The notes: generated by a model from the letters alone, not told the origin. 64,000 nt of DNA from Pantoea eucrina (GCF_002095385.1 NZ_MIPP01000004.1:104174-168173), one strand, 5' to 3'; positions 48,085 through 60,075 are shown, numbered from the stretch's first letter. A program made the numbers and translations.

Positions 48085-49092
48085 ATGAAAACGTTAGGCG
48101 AATTCATCGTCGAGAAGCAACACGACTTTCCTCACGCCACAGGTGAACTGACGGCGCTGATTTCCTCCATTAAGCTGGGCGCTAAAATCATTCACCGCGA
48201 TATTAATAAAGCGGGTCTGGTGGATATTCTGGGTGCCAGCGGCGTGGAAAACGTGCAGGGCGAACAGCAGATGAAGCTGGACCTCTTCGCGAATGAAAAA
48301 CTGAAAGCTGCCCTGAAAGCGCGTGGTGTGGTTGCCGGCATCGCCTCTGAAGAAGAGGATGAGTTTGTTATCTTTGAAGGCTCGGAAGATGGCAAATATG
48401 TGGTGCTGATGGATCCGCTGGATGGCTCATCCAACATTGACGTAAACGTTTCTGTCGGAACCATTTTCTCTATCTATCACCGTATCAGTGAACCCGGTAC
48501 GCCGATCACAGAAGCGGACTTTATGCAGCCGGGGAATCAGCAGGTGGCCGCAGGTTATGTGGTGTATGGCTCCTCAACCATGATGGTCTATACCACCGGC
48601 GTCGGCGTGCACGCCTTTACCTATGATCCGTCGCTCGGCGTTTTCTGCCTGAGCCACGAGCGCATGACCTATCCGGCAAAGGGCTACACCTATTCCATTA
48701 ACGAAGGTAACTACATTCGCTTCCCGCAGGGCGTGAAGAAATACCTGAAGTTTTGCCAGGAAGAGGATATCGACACGCATCGTCCTTATACCTCGCGCTA
48801 TATCGGTTCGCTGGTGGCAGACTTCCACCGTAACCTGCTGAAAGGCGGCATCTACCTCTACCCAAGCACCGCCAGCCATCCCAACGGCAAGCTGCGCCTG
48901 CTTTATGAGTGCAACCCGATGGCGTTTCTCGCCGAGCAGGCGGGCGGTAAAGCCAGCGACGGTAAAAACCGTATTCTTGACCTGCAGCCTGAAACGCTGC
49001 ACCAGCGCTGCCCGTTCTTCTGTGGTAACGAAGCGATGGTCGATGATGTTGAGCGCTTTATCCGCGAATATCCGGATAACCACGGCGCCTGA
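48085..49092 (+). CDS. fbp: Fructose-1,6-bisphosphatase class I
   Basis: Fbp (335 aa) hydrolyses fructose-1,6-bisphosphate in gluconeogenesis. Catalytic motifs are EEED near residue 90 and [15 protein letters not shown] near 111; [16 protein letters not shown] near 275 is the class I signature. Start MKTLGEF at 48085 matches E. coli. A bidirectional terminator follows directly. Confidence 0.96.
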   Translation: MKTLGEFIVEKQHDFPHATGELTALISSIKLGAKIIHRDINKAGLVDILGASGVENVQGEQQMKLDLFANEKLKAALKARGVVAGIASEEEDEFVIFEGSEDGKYVVLMDPLDGSSNIDVNVSVGTIFSIYHRISEPGTPITEADFMQPGNQQVAAGYVVYGSSTMMVYTTGVGVHAFTYDPSLGVFCLSHERMTYPAKGYTYSINEGNYIRFPQGVKKYLKFCQEEDIDTHRPYTSRYIGSLVADFHRNLLKGGIYLYPSTASHPNGKLRLLYECNPMAFLAEQAGGKASDGKNRILDLQPETLHQRCPFFCGNEAMVDDVERFIREYPDNHGA

Positions 49093-49107
49093 GCCGTGCC
49101 GGACAGT

Positions 49108-49136
49108 AAAAAAACCCGCCGCTGAGCGGGTTTTTT
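49108..49136. terminator. Bidirectional terminator between fbp and the MCP gene
   Basis: AAAAAAACCCGC-CGCTGA-GCGGGTTTTTT. Works for both convergent genes. Confidence 0.9.
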
Positions 49137-49147
49137 ATGGTTTGCGC

Positions 49148-50710
49148 TTACGCCGCGGCGATGCGGAACTGCGCCATTGAGGCCTGCAGCTGCTGCGACT
49201 GCGCTTCCAGCAGCCGGGTGGCGGCTCCCGCCTGCTCCACCAGCGCCGCGTTCTGCTGCGCCGCTTCATCCATCTGCGTCACCGCCATATTGACCTGCTC
49301 AATACCGCGACTCTGCTCGTCAGATGCACCGGAGATCTCTTTCATCAGCGTCGTTACGCGCATCACTTCACCGGCGATCTCATCCATGGTCGCCCCCGCG
49401 CGCGTCGCCATTTCACTGCCCTCTTTAACCCGCGTCTGCGACTCGCTGATCAATGTCCGGATCTCTTTCGCCGCGCTGGCGCTGCGTCCTGCCAGCGTGC
49501 GTACTTCATTCGCCACTACGGCAAAGCCCCGGCCCTGCTCGCCAGCGCGCGCCGCTTCTACCGAGGCGTTAAGCGCCAGAATATTAGTCTGAAAGGCAAT
49601 ACCGTCAATCACGCTAAGGATATCCGCGATGCGGTTGGAACTCTGCGTGATCTCCTGCATCTTCTCCATGACGTAGCAGACCACTTCGGCACCGCGGCCG
49701 GCGGTGTCAGAGACGCTGCTGGCGAGCTGATTTGCCTGCTGCGCATTAACGGCGTTGAGCCGCACGGTGGCGGTGAGCTGTTCCATGCTGGCAGCAGTCT
49801 GCTCCAGTGATGCGGCAGACTCCTCGGTACGCTGTGAGAGATGCACCGTACCGGCCGCCAGCTCGCGGCTGCCGGTATCGATCTGCAGGCTCGCTTCGCG
49901 CACCTGACTCACCGAGTGGCGCAGCGCGCGCTGCATAACGGCCAGCGCCTGATTCAGACGGCCAATCTCATTGTGACCGGCAGCCGGCAGCGGCTGCGAC
50001 AGATCGCCTGCCGCCACCTGCTCAAGATGCCGGACGGCGCTCTCCAGCGGATGCAGCAGCGCCTGACGCAGCAGCAGCCAGGCCAGGCCGGTCAGCAGCA
50101 GGGTGAGCGCCACCGCAATGCCGATCAGGATTTTCATCTGCCACTCATTGTGCGCCGCCTGCGCCAGCCGTGCGGCAGAGACCTCATCGGCGTAAAGGCT
50201 GAATGCGTTAACCGCACCGGCATAGCGGGCCGCAAGCTGCGATACATTGCCCTCCAGTACCTGGTAATATTCATCGGTATACTGCTTTTCCAGCGCGGCC
50301 ATCATCGGCGCAACTGCACCCTGCTGATACGCTTTATAGGCGGCGGCGATCGCCTCCGCCAGCGTTTTGCCGTGAGCCGTTACGGTGCCGGCGTCGATAA
50401 ACGCCTGCAGATGCCGCTGCGAGCTGGCGACGTCCGCGGCGGCCTGCTTCGTGACGGCGGTCCCCTCATCCAGCAGACCAATCTCAATTTTGCGCACCGC
50501 CAGCGCGGCGCTGGCGCGTGCGCGCATCAGGTCGGCGTTGCTCTGATAAAGGCTGTTCAGTTCAATGCCCTGAATACGATTGATGGCGTTAAGCGACTGA
50601 TTACCGGCATTGATGGCGTAAATGCCCATGCCGCTGACGGCCAGCAGCAGCAGCGTCATGCAGATAAGCAGCGAAAGTAAGGCAGTGCGAAGCGAGAGCT
50701 GAGCAATCAT
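49148..50710 (-). CDS. Methyl-accepting chemotaxis protein
   Basis: A 520-aa MCP. It has an N-terminal membrane segment (about 10-32), a periplasmic four-helix-bundle (Tar-type) sensor (about 33-190), a second membrane segment (about 192-214), a HAMP domain (about 215-267) and a signalling domain with the conserved hairpin tip ([26 protein letters not shown] over residues 368-393). The C-terminal NWETF pentapeptide for CheR/CheB binding is absent, so it is likely a low-abundance-type receptor. Ligand is unknown. Confidence 0.92.
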   Translation of the reverse strand: MIAQLSLRTALLSLLICMTLLLLAVSGMGIYAINAGNQSLNAINRIQGIELNSLYQSNADLMRARASAALAVRKIEIGLLDEGTAVTKQAAADVASSQRHLQAFIDAGTVTAHGKTLAEAIAAAYKAYQQGAVAPMMAALEKQYTDEYYQVLEGNVSQLAARYAGAVNAFSLYADEVSAARLAQAAHNEWQMKILIGIAVALTLLLTGLAWLLLRQALLHPLESAVRHLEQVAAGDLSQPLPAAGHNEIGRLNQALAVMQRALRHSVSQVREASLQIDTGSRELAAGTVHLSQRTEESAASLEQTAASMEQLTATVRLNAVNAQQANQLASSVSDTAGRGAEVVCYVMEKMQEITQSSNRIADILSVIDGIAFQTNILALNASVEAARAGEQGRGFAVVANEVRTLAGRSASAAKEIRTLISESQTRVKEGSEMATRAGATMDEIAGEVMRVTTLMKEISGASDEQSRGIEQVNMAVTQMDEAAQQNAALVEQAGAATRLLEAQSQQLQASMAQFRIAAA

Positions 50711-50967
50711 GATAATTCCCGTATGTGGTAAAAAAGGGAGAATCCAGTGACCCTAAACGAAGAAATTATCGGCTGTGACGTGCGGAAACTTTACCGGTGC
50801 CTGACGATCGGGCGAATGATGATCGCTCATGCTGTGAATTTTCTTTACTGCAGCAGAGATAATTATGCATAAGCCGGTTGCGCCATTTTTTCTGATGGTT
50901 GATAAAGGACAGCAGACAAACCGTTGCACGGCTCATTGTCAGCCTGCTGATTATTTATGGAGAAATC

Positions 50968-51417
50968 ATGGCCCCCTACGCCTCAACGCTGATCCTTATC
51001 TGTCTCGCCATACTGAGTTATTTTGTTCATAACAGCGCTGTGACGATTTCGATTCTGATCCTGCTGGCCATCAAGCTCACGCCGCTGGCGCAGTTTTTCC
51101 CTTACGTGGAGAAACAGGGTATTCAGATGGGAATTATTATTCTGACCGTCGCCGTCATGGCCCCGCTGGCAAGCGGCACCCTGCCGGTGAGCGCCCTGCT
51201 GAAATCATTTGCCAGCTGGCAGTCCATCGTGGCAATTCTGGTTGGCGTATTTGTTGCGTGGCTCGGCGGGCGCGGCGTCAGCTTTATGAGCATTCAGCCA
51301 TCGGTGGTTGCCGGGCTGCTGATTGGTACCGTGATTGGCGTGGCGTTCTTTCGCGGCGTGCCGGTAGGGCCGCTGATTGCGGCGGGCATTGTCTCGCTAT
51401 TTGTGACGGCGAAGTAG
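50968..51417 (+). CDS. yeaL: DUF441 family membrane protein YeaL
   Basis: A 149-aa protein with four to five membrane segments matching E. coli YeaL (148 aa). Typical parts are [24 protein letters not shown] near residue 28-51, [11 protein letters not shown] near 67 and [18 protein letters not shown] near 128. Function unknown. The start at 50968 has GGAGA upstream; an upstream extension to 50899 lacks homology. yeaL is elsewhere in E. coli, so the location here differs. Confidence 0.88.
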   Translation: MAPYASTLILICLAILSYFVHNSAVTISILILLAIKLTPLAQFFPYVEKQGIQMGIIILTVAVMAPLASGTLPVSALLKSFASWQSIVAILVGVFVAWLGGRGVSFMSIQPSVVAGLLIGTVIGVAFFRGVPVGPLIAAGIVSLFVTAK

Positions 51418-51518
51418 CGGGCTTGGAGCATTCCGAAACGCCAAAAAGGGGGCATACTTTCAGAGTCAGTTGGCTATAATAGCCGTCACTCAACATACGA
51501 CTAATGAAGGAAAGCCAG

Positions 51519-52049
51519 ATGAGTCTGAACCAGGTGCCTGCAGGTAAAGATCTGCCAGAAGATATCTATGTAATTATTGAGATCCCGGCGAATGCCGATC
51601 CGATCAAATATGAAGTGGATAAAGAGTCTGGCGCCCTGTTTGTAGACCGCTTTATGTCTACCGCCATGTTCTATCCGTGCAACTACGGCTACATCAACAA
51701 CACGCTGTCACTGGATGGTGACCCGGTTGACGTGCTGGTGCCAACCCCTTATCCGCTGGTGCCGGGTTCAGTGATCCGCTGCCGTCCGGTTGGCGTTCTG
51801 AAGATGACCGATGAGTCTGGCGAAGATGCCAAACTGGTGGCGGTGCCGCATACCAAACTGAGCAAAGAGTACGATCACATCAAAGATGTGAACGACCTGC
51901 CAGAGCTGCTGAAAGCGCAGATCACCCACTTCTTTGAGCACTACAAAGATCTGGAAAAAGGCAAATGGGTGAAGGTTGACGGCTGGGATAACGCAGAAGC
52001 GGCCAAAGCTGAAATCATCACCTCTTTCGAGCGCGCGCAGCAGAAATAA
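51519..52049 (+). CDS. ppa: Inorganic pyrophosphatase (family I)
   Basis: Ppa (176 aa, as in E. coli) hydrolyses PPi in the cytoplasm. The active-site signature DGDPVDVLV lies near residue 66, with YPCNYGYI near 52 and EDAKLVAVP near 97. The ATG at 51519 (MSLNQVPAG) with AAGGAAAG upstream is the right start; an in-frame ATG at 51504 precedes it. Essential and expected to be highly expressed. A strong bidirectional terminator follows. Confidence 0.96.
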   Translation: MSLNQVPAGKDLPEDIYVIIEIPANADPIKYEVDKESGALFVDRFMSTAMFYPCNYGYINNTLSLDGDPVDVLVPTPYPLVPGSVIRCRPVGVLKMTDESGEDAKLVAVPHTKLSKEYDHIKDVNDLPELLKAQITHFFEHYKDLEKGKWVKVDGWDNAEAAKAEIITSFERAQQK

Positions 52050-52090
52050 TCTTTGCCGGGCAGACCGGCTGAGATGCGCGTTACCGATAT

Positions 52091-52119
52091 AAAAACACCG
52101 CCTTTACGGCGGTGTTTTT
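52091..52119. terminator. Bidirectional terminator between ppa and ytfP
   Basis: AAAAACACCGCC-TTTAC-GGCGGTGTTTTT, nearly perfect, with A and T runs on both sides. Confidence 0.9.
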
Positions 52120-52121
52120 AT

Positions 52122-52475
52122 TTATGCATCTGCAGCGTCATCGCGTTGCAGCCAGTCGCCGCTGGCAATGTGCGGTCGCCCCGCAACTGAGCGCTGGTAG
52201 ACGTACAGCCAGGCGCTGCCGTAGGGCGTCTGAATAAGCTGACGCTTATACTCGCCGTTCTTGCAGCGCAGGGCATCCAGCTCACCGAGCGTGCTGGCAT
52301 CAATGCGGTATACCTCACCCAGGACGGTTCCTTCGCCCTCCACCACACCCGGGTAAAGCCCCAGATTATAGAGGTCAAACCCCTTAATCTGGTGCTCGCC
52401 GAGCCACTGCGCATTGGTCATCCAGTGACTATTTCCCTGCTTGCGCCGTAAACTGCCGTAGACAATTATTCGCAT
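52122..52475 (-). CDS. ytfP: Gamma-glutamylcyclotransferase-like protein YtfP
   Basis: YtfP (117 aa) has the GGCT/AIG2-like fold: IIVYGSLRRKQGNSHWM at the N-terminus (YGSLR binding loop), LYNLGLYPGVVEGEG near 36-50 and a glutamate (E66-like in LGELDAL) at the catalytic position. Substrate is unproven. It is 2 bases downstream of tamB and belongs to the tamA-tamB-ytfP operon, as in E. coli. Confidence 0.92.
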   Translation of the reverse strand: MRIIVYGSLRRKQGNSHWMTNAQWLGEHQIKGFDLYNLGLYPGVVEGEGTVLGEVYRIDASTLGELDALRCKNGEYKRQLIQTPYGSAWLYVYQRSVAGRPHIASGDWLQRDDAADA

Positions 52476-52477
52476 TG

Positions 52478-55400
52478 CTAGAACTCAAACTGATAGAGCA
52501 AATCCAGCGCCTGATCGAGACCAGACACAGCTTCCAAATAGAGTTTTGGCATCAGGCGATAACGCAGAGTCAGCGTCGCCAGTGAGTCAAAGATACCTAC
52601 GCCATATTTCACCTGCAGCCCCGGCAGCACATAGCCGCTGACCTGAACCTGCTGGCTGTCACCTACGCCTGTGGTATCAAGCGCAAGATTACTGACGCCA
52701 AACGTCTCACCGATTTTACCCACAACCTGCCCACTTTGTGCAACCCCCAGACCTACCAGCGCGGAGGTTAATGCATTACTGTCACCGTCGCTGTTCAGTC
52801 CCTGACCGCGTAACAGGTAAGAGAGCGCTTCCTGCTGCGACATGGCCGGGTCGGAGAACACTTCTACTTTCGGCTCATCCGCCAGACCGGTCACGCGCAG
52901 ACCCGCCGTGACATCATCTTCAGTGGCATCCGGGTTGCGGATCGCTTCCAGATTAACATACGGCTGATCCGGCGGGCCGGCAAACTGCAGCTCACCTTTG
53001 CGGACGATCAGATCCTGCCCATAGGCGTGGAAACGGCCTGACGGAATATTGATCTGCCCGTTAAGGCCGAGTCCGGTTTTATCCTGTACCAGCTTCAGGT
53101 CGCCGCTGAGGCGCGCTTTCAGGCCAAACGCGGAGAGGCGCACATCATTGCCGACGTGGATCACCAGATTACTGTTAATCGGGATGGCAGCCGTTTTTGG
53201 CGCTATAGGTTTGAGGTTCTCATCCAGCATCACTTCATCCGATGAGACGCCGGTAGCGCTCGCCGGCACCTCCTGTACGGTGATACGCGCCCACGGCACA
53301 TCCACTTTACCGTCCAGGCTGAACGCGGCAGGCGTCGCCTCAAAAACCAGATCCGGCGAGACATCCATGCGCACCATCGGCGGCACGGTAACGCGAATGC
53401 GGCTGCCCTGCGCCGTGACACGCGCACGCCAGTTATCGAGCTGGCTCCAGTCAGCATTTCCGCCCAGATTCAGGCTGCCCTGCTGCGTCTGAATCAGACC
53501 ATTCAGCGTAGAGCTCATGCCGTTGAATACCATGTTCAGGTTAGCCGACGTCAGCGTCACCGGCATAAAGCTTGCCTGGGCGTTGACATCGCTCAGGCCG
53601 AGCTGGCCAAACACCTGCGGACGCTGCAGCGTCCCGCCCAGCCGCAGATTGCTGTTGAGCCTGCCCTGCACTTTCTCGCCCTGCGACAGCGCCGGATTCA
53701 GCATTGCCAGGGAGATGTTGCTGATGCCGATGTTGCCGGAGAGCTGTCGCCGGTTCTGCGGATCGTTGATCTGCACATTGCCGTTAAGCTGGCCATTGTT
53801 AGCAATACGGATCAGCCAGTCGAGCTGCGCGCGTCCGTCACGCAGTGCCGCGTTGAGGTTCAGCGTATCGAACGCTATCGGCAGCGCATTGCCCTGCACA
53901 TCCTGCACGACTTTTACGCCACTGCCTTTCAGCGCCACGGTGCCGGTTGGCAGCGCGCCGTCCGCGCTCCAGTTAACGCGCACATCCCCGCTGAACAGAC
54001 CGCTAAGCCGGGTGGCATCGGTCAGAAACGGCTTCACCATCGCCAGATCAAAGCGATTCAGCACAACGTGCGCCCGGCCGCTCGCGCCCGCCTCTATCGG
54101 TTCCGGTACGCAGAGCTGTGCATTGGGGTTCTGCCAGCAGTGCGGGCCAATGGTTGCGCTCTGCTTGCTGTTGAGATAGTCAATCGCCATGGCGCGCGTC
54201 AGGCGCCACTCGCCGACCGGCGTATCAAACCGGGTATTATTCAGCGACCCCTGCCAGCGGCCAGCCTGGCGATCAAAGCTGCCGTTCAGCGCCAGCTGAC
54301 CTGAAACCGGCTCACCCTGAACATTGAGTTTCAGCTGATGCTGCTTCTCGCTGCCGTCGGCGTTCAGCGTCAGCAGGTTGATTTTCAGCGCCTCCTGCTG
54401 CAGCTGTTCCACGCGCAGCTGCAGCTTGCCGGCCACCTGCTCACCCGACTTAATGTCGCTCTGCAGCGTGGCGCGACGGATCAGCAGCTGCTGCCAGCGC
54501 AGGCCGGTAGCGGTGAGATCGGCCAGCAGCTGCGGCGCCTGCAGCGTGCCGCGCGCGTTGATAGCCCCTTTGACGACGCCGCCAAGGCCCGGCAGCGCAT
54601 TGTCGAGACGCGGTGCATCCACAATCGCATCCAGATTCAGCGTATCGCCCAGTTCGCCTTTTACATCCAGATAGTTACGTCCCAGCGCCACATTCAGGCC
54701 CGGAATTTTCCACTGGTTGTAGCTGTTACCGCTCAGGGAGCCTTGCGCGCGTACGGCATTCTGCTTCACGTTACCGTTAAGCTCCAGCTTCGGTACGCGC
54801 AGCTGCCAGCTGCCGCCGTAAAGGCTGCCGCGCGTGGTGATTTTGCCATCCAGCTTCGCAGGCCAGTCAGGATACTGCTTCGCCGTATTGATACCGGCCA
54901 GCGTCAGCTCGCCGCGCCAGCTAATCGCTTTGCGCCAGTCCACCAGCGCCGAGAGATCGATGTTGCCCTGCAGCGCGGCGACGCGCAGTTTATCCAGCGT
55001 AAACTGCTGCTCGTTGCCGTTGCCATCGAGCGTAATCGTTGCCGGTGGGATCGCCTCGCCTTTTACCGCCGTACGCAGCGACATCACATAGTCGGTGGCT
55101 TTGCCTTTGAACTGATAGTCGAAATTATCTGCCTGGTACTGCACCGGTCCGGTCAGCGGCCAGCGCAGCTGCGGGCTGGTCAGCGTCAGCGACAGCGGCA
55201 GTTCAGCGACGGCAGGCTGTGCCGTCGCCGCAAGCTGCGCGCGCACCGGTCCGGAGAGGTTCAGCCCCAGCTGCAGCTCGTCGCGCATTTCACCGCCCAG
55301 CGTCAGCTTCACTTTTTCGCCTTTTACCGGATCGATATTCAGCGCGCCGTTCAGCGTGAAGTTAACCGGCCAGTTGCCCGCCAGCTGCGCGTCACCGCGG

Positions 55401-56245
55401 GCGCTCACCTGGCCCTGGGGTGAATCGATATCAAACGTCTCCAGCTGCAGATGCGTATCTGCCGTTTTGGCTTTTACCAGCAGGCGCGAGAGAGTGAGAT
55501 CCGTATCCCCGGTAATGCGCAGCTGCTCGCCGAGCAGCGACTGGACGGTGATATCCAGCGGCAGACGGAAGTCAGGCAGCTCCGGCAGCAGCGGTTTGGC
55601 AAACAGCGCCTGCAGCGTTTCGCCCAGCGGTTTTTCGTCCGGCTGCGGCTGCTGAACTTTCGGCTGAACAATCTCTTCATTCGCCACCTGAGCCGCTTTT
55701 GGCAGCGCAATCAGCAGGCTCTGGATACGGGTAGGATAGAGCGTCAGCGCCCGATCCTGCCACTGCAGACCGGTGCTGAAATCGAGCAGTGAAATCGCCG
55801 TATCATCAACTTTAACGTTGATATTGTGCAGCGCGACATTCCGCAGCGCGATCGGGTAAGGCGTACTGAGATTAGCGCTGCCCGGCTCCTCCGGCGGCGG
55901 CTCGCTGGCCGGCGTCATTTTTTTGCTGTCGACCACCACACTGACATCCTGCAGCGCGAGCGCGTTAACGCAGACCGACGAGTGCAGCAGACAGTTGAGA
56001 TCCAGTGCGAGATGAAAGCGCCCGGCATCCACGCTGACGCCCGGCATCTCATATTTCACATTATTCAGCGTCAGATTGCGCCAGCCGCCCTCAACCTTGC
56101 CAATTGAGAGGCCGGGTACCCAGCGATCAGCACCTTTCAGCAGCAGATGCAGACCCGGCGTCGTGCCAACCAGCAGCGCCACGCTGCCCAGCAGAACGAC
56201 CAGAAAAATAATCAGGCCGATCAGGACCTTTTTCCACAGCTTCAT
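52478..56245 (-). CDS. tamB: Translocation and assembly module protein TamB
   Basis: TamB (1255 aa; E. coli 1259) is a periplasm-spanning AsmA-like protein that works with TamA and, with YhdP and YdbH, in phospholipid transport to the outer membrane. It has an N-terminal anchor (about 8-28), a long beta-taco region and the C-terminal DUF490 domain (from about 920), ending in an aromatic residue (YQFEF). Its start overlaps the tamA stop by four bases. Confidence 0.95.
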   Translation of the reverse strand: MKLWKKVLIGLIIFLVVLLGSVALLVGTTPGLHLLLKGADRWVPGLSIGKVEGGWRNLTLNNVKYEMPGVSVDAGRFHLALDLNCLLHSSVCVNALALQDVSVVVDSKKMTPASEPPPEEPGSANLSTPYPIALRNVALHNINVKVDDTAISLLDFSTGLQWQDRALTLYPTRIQSLLIALPKAAQVANEEIVQPKVQQPQPDEKPLGETLQALFAKPLLPELPDFRLPLDITVQSLLGEQLRITGDTDLTLSRLLVKAKTADTHLQLETFDIDSPQGQVSARGDAQLAGNWPVNFTLNGALNIDPVKGEKVKLTLGGEMRDELQLGLNLSGPVRAQLAATAQPAVAELPLSLTLTSPQLRWPLTGPVQYQADNFDYQFKGKATDYVMSLRTAVKGEAIPPATITLDGNGNEQQFTLDKLRVAALQGNIDLSALVDWRKAISWRGELTLAGINTAKQYPDWPAKLDGKITTRGSLYGGSWQLRVPKLELNGNVKQNAVRAQGSLSGNSYNQWKIPGLNVALGRNYLDVKGELGDTLNLDAIVDAPRLDNALPGLGGVVKGAINARGTLQAPQLLADLTATGLRWQQLLIRRATLQSDIKSGEQVAGKLQLRVEQLQQEALKINLLTLNADGSEKQHQLKLNVQGEPVSGQLALNGSFDRQAGRWQGSLNNTRFDTPVGEWRLTRAMAIDYLNSKQSATIGPHCWQNPNAQLCVPEPIEAGASGRAHVVLNRFDLAMVKPFLTDATRLSGLFSGDVRVNWSADGALPTGTVALKGSGVKVVQDVQGNALPIAFDTLNLNAALRDGRAQLDWLIRIANNGQLNGNVQINDPQNRRQLSGNIGISNISLAMLNPALSQGEKVQGRLNSNLRLGGTLQRPQVFGQLGLSDVNAQASFMPVTLTSANLNMVFNGMSSTLNGLIQTQQGSLNLGGNADWSQLDNWRARVTAQGSRIRVTVPPMVRMDVSPDLVFEATPAAFSLDGKVDVPWARITVQEVPASATGVSSDEVMLDENLKPIAPKTAAIPINSNLVIHVGNDVRLSAFGLKARLSGDLKLVQDKTGLGLNGQINIPSGRFHAYGQDLIVRKGELQFAGPPDQPYVNLEAIRNPDATEDDVTAGLRVTGLADEPKVEVFSDPAMSQQEALSYLLRGQGLNSDGDSNALTSALVGLGVAQSGQVVGKIGETFGVSNLALDTTGVGDSQQVQVSGYVLPGLQVKYGVGIFDSLATLTLRYRLMPKLYLEAVSGLDQALDLLYQFEF

Positions 56246-57981
56246 AGTTCCGGCCCCAGTCCGACATAAAATTGCAATCCATGCTCCTTGTCATCGCCAA
56301 CAGGCCGGGCGATATCAAACTTAATGGGCCCGACCGGCGAAGACCAGCGCACGCCTACGCCTGCACCCGTCTTGAAGTTGCTCTGCTTAATATCGTTAAC
56401 CGCTTCACCGGAGTCGATAAATACCGCGCCCCACCATTTGCCGGAGACGTTGTACTGATACTCCAGCGATCCGGTGGCCAGTTTCGAGGCACCGGTCAGC
56501 TTGCCCTCTTCGTCGCGCGGCGAAATATTTTTATATTTATAGCCGCGGATGCTGCGGTCCCCGCCGGCAAAGAAACGCAGGTCGGGCGGCACTTTTTCAA
56601 AATTATTGGTTTCAATCCAGCCCAGGTTGCCGCGTGCGACAAAGCGATGTTTATCCGCCAGCGTACGGATCCAGACGTTCTGCGCCTGCAGGATCAGGAA
56701 GTCGACATCGGAACCCCAGGTGGTATCAGAAACGTCGACCGAATAGCGCTGTGAATCGCCCCACGTGGGCATCAGCCCGCCGCGCGACCGCGTGCGGTTC
56801 AGGCTCAGGCCCGGATAGAGCAGCATGGTGGTATTGGTTACGTTACCCTGGGTAAAGTGATCGAGACTCCAGCGCAGGTTAACCGCTTTCTGCCAGCCGG
56901 AGCTGCTGTCCCAGTTACGCGACATCGCCAGCGTTGTGGTATCCGATTTCGTATCGTTGAGATCGGTACGCTTCAGGCCGCCGGAAAAGGTGTAGTACTG
57001 CTCCAGCGGGCTTTTCAGCAGCGGCACTTTGTAGCTGAGATCGAGCTGCTGCTCCGGCGCGGAGACATAGGCGCTGGCCGCAAGACTGTGGCCGCGATCG
57101 TTAACCCAGGGTTTTCGCCAGGTGCCTTTCAGGCGCGGGCCGACGTCGGTAGAGTAGCCTACGCCGGTTTCGATGGTATTTTCCACGCGCGGCGAAAGTG
57201 CAGCGCTGAGCGGCAGCACTTTGGTTTTACGCCCTTTATCAAAATCCGGGGCCACCACGACAGAGTTAAACCAGCCGGTGGCGGAAAGGCGGCGGTTCAG
57301 CTCAGCCAGCTCGCGTGAACTGTAGGGATCGCCTTTCTTAAACGGCACCAGATTATGAAGATAGGCTTCATCTATCTGCGAGCCTTCAAAGCTGACGTCG
57401 CCAAAGCGGTAGCGCGGGCCGCTGTCGTAATCGATATCCCAGAAAGCCAGCCGCCGCTCTGCAGAGACGCCGAGCTGGCTCTTTTTGAAATCACCATCAA
57501 AATAGCCGTTACGCAGCGCCAGGTTAGAGAAACCGCTTTTGAATTTATCGTAGGTGCCGTGGTTCAGCTGCGATCCCACTTTTGGTCTGCCCTGCTTTAC
57601 CCACGCCTGGTAGTCCGGATCCTCTTTCGCTTCGCCCTCGATCACAATGGTGCTGCCGCCGATTTTTACCGGTTCGCCGGCTGTCACATGGGCAATCAGA
57701 ACCGGACGACCACCCTGTGGCGGGGGCGGACGCGATTCAAAGTCAATCTGCGGTTCATAGTAGCCGAGCGCGCGCAGTCCCTCTTTAATGGCATTTGAGA
57801 CGCGCGCCTGAAAGCGCCCGTCACTGGAGACTTCATCACTGCCAATAGTGGACAGGCGCGCCCTGACATTTTTTTCTAAATCCCCGGTAAGACCTTCTAC
57901 CTGCAGTCGCACTTTCGCTGCCTCAACGGCAGGCGCAGCAAGCAGCAGGCTGGCCAAACAATAAGCATGAAATCGCGGCAC
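56242..57981 (-). CDS. tamA: Translocation and assembly module outer-membrane protein TamA
   Basis: TamA (about 579 aa; E. coli 577) is an Omp85 barrel with three POTRA domains that inserts some autotransporters. Signal peptide is about 21 residues (..APAVEA-AK). POTRA 1-3 cover about 22-265. The barrel has [10 protein letters not shown] near 283, [15 protein letters not shown] near 475 (the VRGY/IRGY motif) and ends in GLGPEL. I choose a GTG start at 57981 because AGGAG lies five bases upstream and it gives a normal signal peptide; an ATG at 57999 lacks a SD. msrA, the usual divergent neighbour, is absent. Confidence 0.93.
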   Translation of the reverse strand: MPRFHAYCLASLLLAAPAVEAAKVRLQVEGLTGDLEKNVRARLSTIGSDEVSSDGRFQARVSNAIKEGLRALGYYEPQIDFESRPPPPQGGRPVLIAHVTAGEPVKIGGSTIVIEGEAKEDPDYQAWVKQGRPKVGSQLNHGTYDKFKSGFSNLALRNGYFDGDFKKSQLGVSAERRLAFWDIDYDSGPRYRFGDVSFEGSQIDEAYLHNLVPFKKGDPYSSRELAELNRRLSATGWFNSVVVAPDFDKGRKTKVLPLSAALSPRVENTIETGVGYSTDVGPRLKGTWRKPWVNDRGHSLAASAYVSAPEQQLDLSYKVPLLKSPLEQYYTFSGGLKRTDLNDTKSDTTTLAMSRNWDSSSGWQKAVNLRWSLDHFTQGNVTNTTMLLYPGLSLNRTRSRGGLMPTWGDSQRYSVDVSDTTWGSDVDFLILQAQNVWIRTLADKHRFVARGNLGWIETNNFEKVPPDLRFFAGGDRSIRGYKYKNISPRDEEGKLTGASKLATGSLEYQYNVSGKWWGAVFIDSGEAVNDIKQSNFKTGAGVGVRWSSPVGPIKFDIARPVGDDKEHGLQFYVGLGPEL

Positions 57982-58432
57982 GCGTACTCCTGTTATCAAT
58001 GCCTGCCCCCCTTCCGCAGGGGCGTTAATCAGTCAGGCAGGGTTTCACTTCTCCCATTTACCCATCAGCATAGCCATCTTTTAAGGCAAGCGGCTACGTT
58101 AAACCCACGACTAAGCCAAATTGATCGCTATTGTCGGTAATTGATCGCGGTGATACAACCGGGATGCCGTGCTTCTGTGCGCCGCTGCGCTGCTGTCGGA
58201 TAAATCTGATGTCACCGATCGTGCCTCTGGCGGCATGACAGGCGCTGCTGCTATAATCACCGACCAGCAGGCCCTGCCTGCATTCAATTCTGCCCCGACG
58301 TTACTTTCTATTGTCGAACTGGCGCAGACATTTTTGGCACGGATAGCCCTGTCAGACTGGTGTGTACCGGACGTACCCCTCTTCGCGCTGCCCAGGCCAA
58401 AAATGACAAGTGATTAACTCAACGGATCTTTT
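57982..58432. other. tamA-paeA divergent region
   Basis: The gap of about 450 bases replaces msrA of E. coli. An extended -10 (TGC-TATAAT, 58249-58257) points to paeA and would give a leader of about 170 nt. An 82-codon frame at 58169-58417 has no SD or recognisable features and is not called. The tamA promoter was not identified. Confidence 0.45.
58249..58257 (+). promoter_or_regulatory. Extended -10 element of paeA
   Basis: TGCTATAAT matches TGnTATAAT exactly. No good -35 is seen 17 bp upstream, which is common for extended -10 promoters. Confidence 0.5.
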
Positions 58433-59770
58433 ATGCTAGATAGCCTGCTTGTCATACTTTTACTGATTGTCATCAGTTCCTTTTTTTCTCTTTCGGAGAT
58501 CTCGCTGGCGGCCGCCCGCAAGATCAAACTTAAACTGCTGGCTGATGAAGGCAATATCAACGCGCAGCGCGTGCTGAAGATGCAGGAACAGCCCGGCATG
58601 TTTTTTACCGTGGTGCAGATCGGCCTGAACGCGGTCGCGATTCTGGGCGGTATCGTTGGTGACGCAGCGTTCTCCCCCGCTTTCAGCAGCCTGTTCAACC
58701 GCTTTGTGGAGCCTGAGCTGGCGGAAAAGCTCAGCTTTATCTGCTCCTTTACCATCGTAACCAGCCTGTTCATTCTGTTTGCTGACCTGACGCCCAAGCG
58801 CGTCGGCATGATCGCCCCGGAAGCCGTCGCGCTGCGTATCATCAATCCGATGCGCTTTTGCCTGCTGGTCATGCGGCCCCTGGTCTGGCTGTTCAACGGC
58901 CTCGCCAACGTCTTTTTCCGTCTCTTTAAGCTGCCGATGGTACGCAAAGATGATATTACCTCTGACGATATCTATGCGGTGGTAGAGGCGGGTGCGCTGG
59001 CCGGCGTGCTGCGCAAGCAGGAGCATGAGCTGATTGAGAATGTGTTTGAGCTGGAGTCGCGCACCGTTCCCTCTTCCATGACCTCGCGCGAGAACATCGT
59101 CTGGTTCGATCTGCGTGAAGATGAGCTGAGCCTGAAAACCAAAATCGCCCAGCACCCGCACTCAAAGTTCCTGGTGTGCGACGGCGATATCGATCATATC
59201 GTCGGCTACGTTGACTCTAAAGAGCTGCTGCTGCGCGTACTGGGTAATCAGAGCATGGCGCTTAACAGCGGCGTCCAGATCCGCTCGGCGCTGATTGTGC
59301 CGGATACGCTGACGCTGTCGGAAGCGCTGGAGAGTTTTAAAACCGCCGGCGAAGACTTTGCCGTGATCATGAATGAGTATGCGCTGGTGGTAGGTATCAT
59401 CACGCTGAATGACGTAATGACCACGCTGATGGGCGACCTGGTGGGTCAGGGGCTGGAAGAACAGATTGTTGCGCGCGACGAAAACTCCTGGCTGGTCGAA
59501 GGCGGCACCCCGATTGATGATGTTATGCGCGTGCTGGATATCGATGAATTTCCGCAGTCCGGCAACTATGAGACCATCGGCGGCTTTATGATGTATATGC
59601 TGCGCAAAATCCCGAAACGCACCGACTTCGTGAAGTTCTCCGGCTATAAGTTTGAGGTGGTGGATATCGATAGTTACCGTATCGATCAGCTGCTGGTGAC
59701 GCGTATTGATGAACGCCCGCCGGCGCTCAGCGTGAAAACCAGTGATGATGAAAATCCATCGCTCTCCTGA
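58433..59770 (+). CDS. paeA: Polyamine export protein PaeA (CNNM/CorC family)
   Basis: PaeA (YtfL, 445 aa) is an inner-membrane protein reported to export cadaverine and putrescine in Salmonella and E. coli. A CNNM transmembrane domain (about 1-190, FSLSEISLAAARKIKLKLLADEG over residues 18-40) is followed by two CBS domains (about 205-330, HSKFLVCDGDIDHIVGYV, EDFAVIMNEYALVVGIITLND) and a CorC/HlyC C-terminal domain (about 345-430). The match to E. coli YtfL is very high. Confidence 0.93.
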   Translation: MLDSLLVILLLIVISSFFSLSEISLAAARKIKLKLLADEGNINAQRVLKMQEQPGMFFTVVQIGLNAVAILGGIVGDAAFSPAFSSLFNRFVEPELAEKLSFICSFTIVTSLFILFADLTPKRVGMIAPEAVALRIINPMRFCLLVMRPLVWLFNGLANVFFRLFKLPMVRKDDITSDDIYAVVEAGALAGVLRKQEHELIENVFELESRTVPSSMTSRENIVWFDLREDELSLKTKIAQHPHSKFLVCDGDIDHIVGYVDSKELLLRVLGNQSMALNSGVQIRSALIVPDTLTLSEALESFKTAGEDFAVIMNEYALVVGIITLNDVMTTLMGDLVGQGLEEQIVARDENSWLVEGGTPIDDVMRVLDIDEFPQSGNYETIGGFMMYMLRKIPKRTDFVKFSGYKFEVVDIDSYRIDQLLVTRIDERPPALSVKTSDDENPSLS

Positions 59771-59825
59771 TCGATAAGCGCATGGCCGTGAAGCCACAGC
59801 GCTAAAACAGAAACAGCAGAAACAT

Positions 59826-59850
59826 CAAGGGCGCCAGCGGCGCCCTTTTT
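59826..59850. terminator. Intrinsic terminator between paeA and ytfK
   Basis: AAGGGCGCC-AGC-GGCGCCCTTTTT, a 9-bp stem with 5 Ts, between the convergent genes. Confidence 0.85.
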
Positions 59851-59868
59851 ACTGCCTGATTTTAACGC

Positions 59869-60075
59869 TTAGTTATACTCAGCCTGCAGTCGCAGCACCT
59901 GACGATTGATTTCTGACATTACGCTGAGGTGCTGTTTATCTTTAACGCGCGGCAAAATCACTTTGCCTTTATCAAACTCAAACGCGCCAACATCCTTGAT
60001 ATACAACCTTCCTTTAAATAGCGTTTTCACATATTTCGCAATTTGCAGCGGATTATATCGCTGGAAGATCTTCAT
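59869..60075 (-). CDS. ytfK: Stringent-response modulator YtfK (DUF1107)
   Basis: YtfK (68 aa, as in E. coli) binds SpoT and shifts it toward (p)ppGpp synthesis under phosphate and fatty acid starvation. The whole protein matches E. coli: [48 protein letters not shown]. The start at 60075 has AGGAG upstream; the frame extends to 60120. PhoB control is known in E. coli. Confidence 0.93.
   Translation of the reverse strand: MKIFQRYNPLQIAKYVKTLFKGRLYIKDVGAFEFDKGKVILPRVKDKQHLSVMSEINRQVLRLQAEYN

Noticed and set aside
54338..55423. 361-codon ORF antisense within tamB
   Set aside because: Sense frame is clearly TamB; the antisense product is Arg/Gln-rich and lacks recognisable domains.
58169..58417. 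82-codon ORF upstream of paeA
   Set aside because: No SD, no homology recognised, and it overlaps the extended -10 promoter; more likely part of the leader region.
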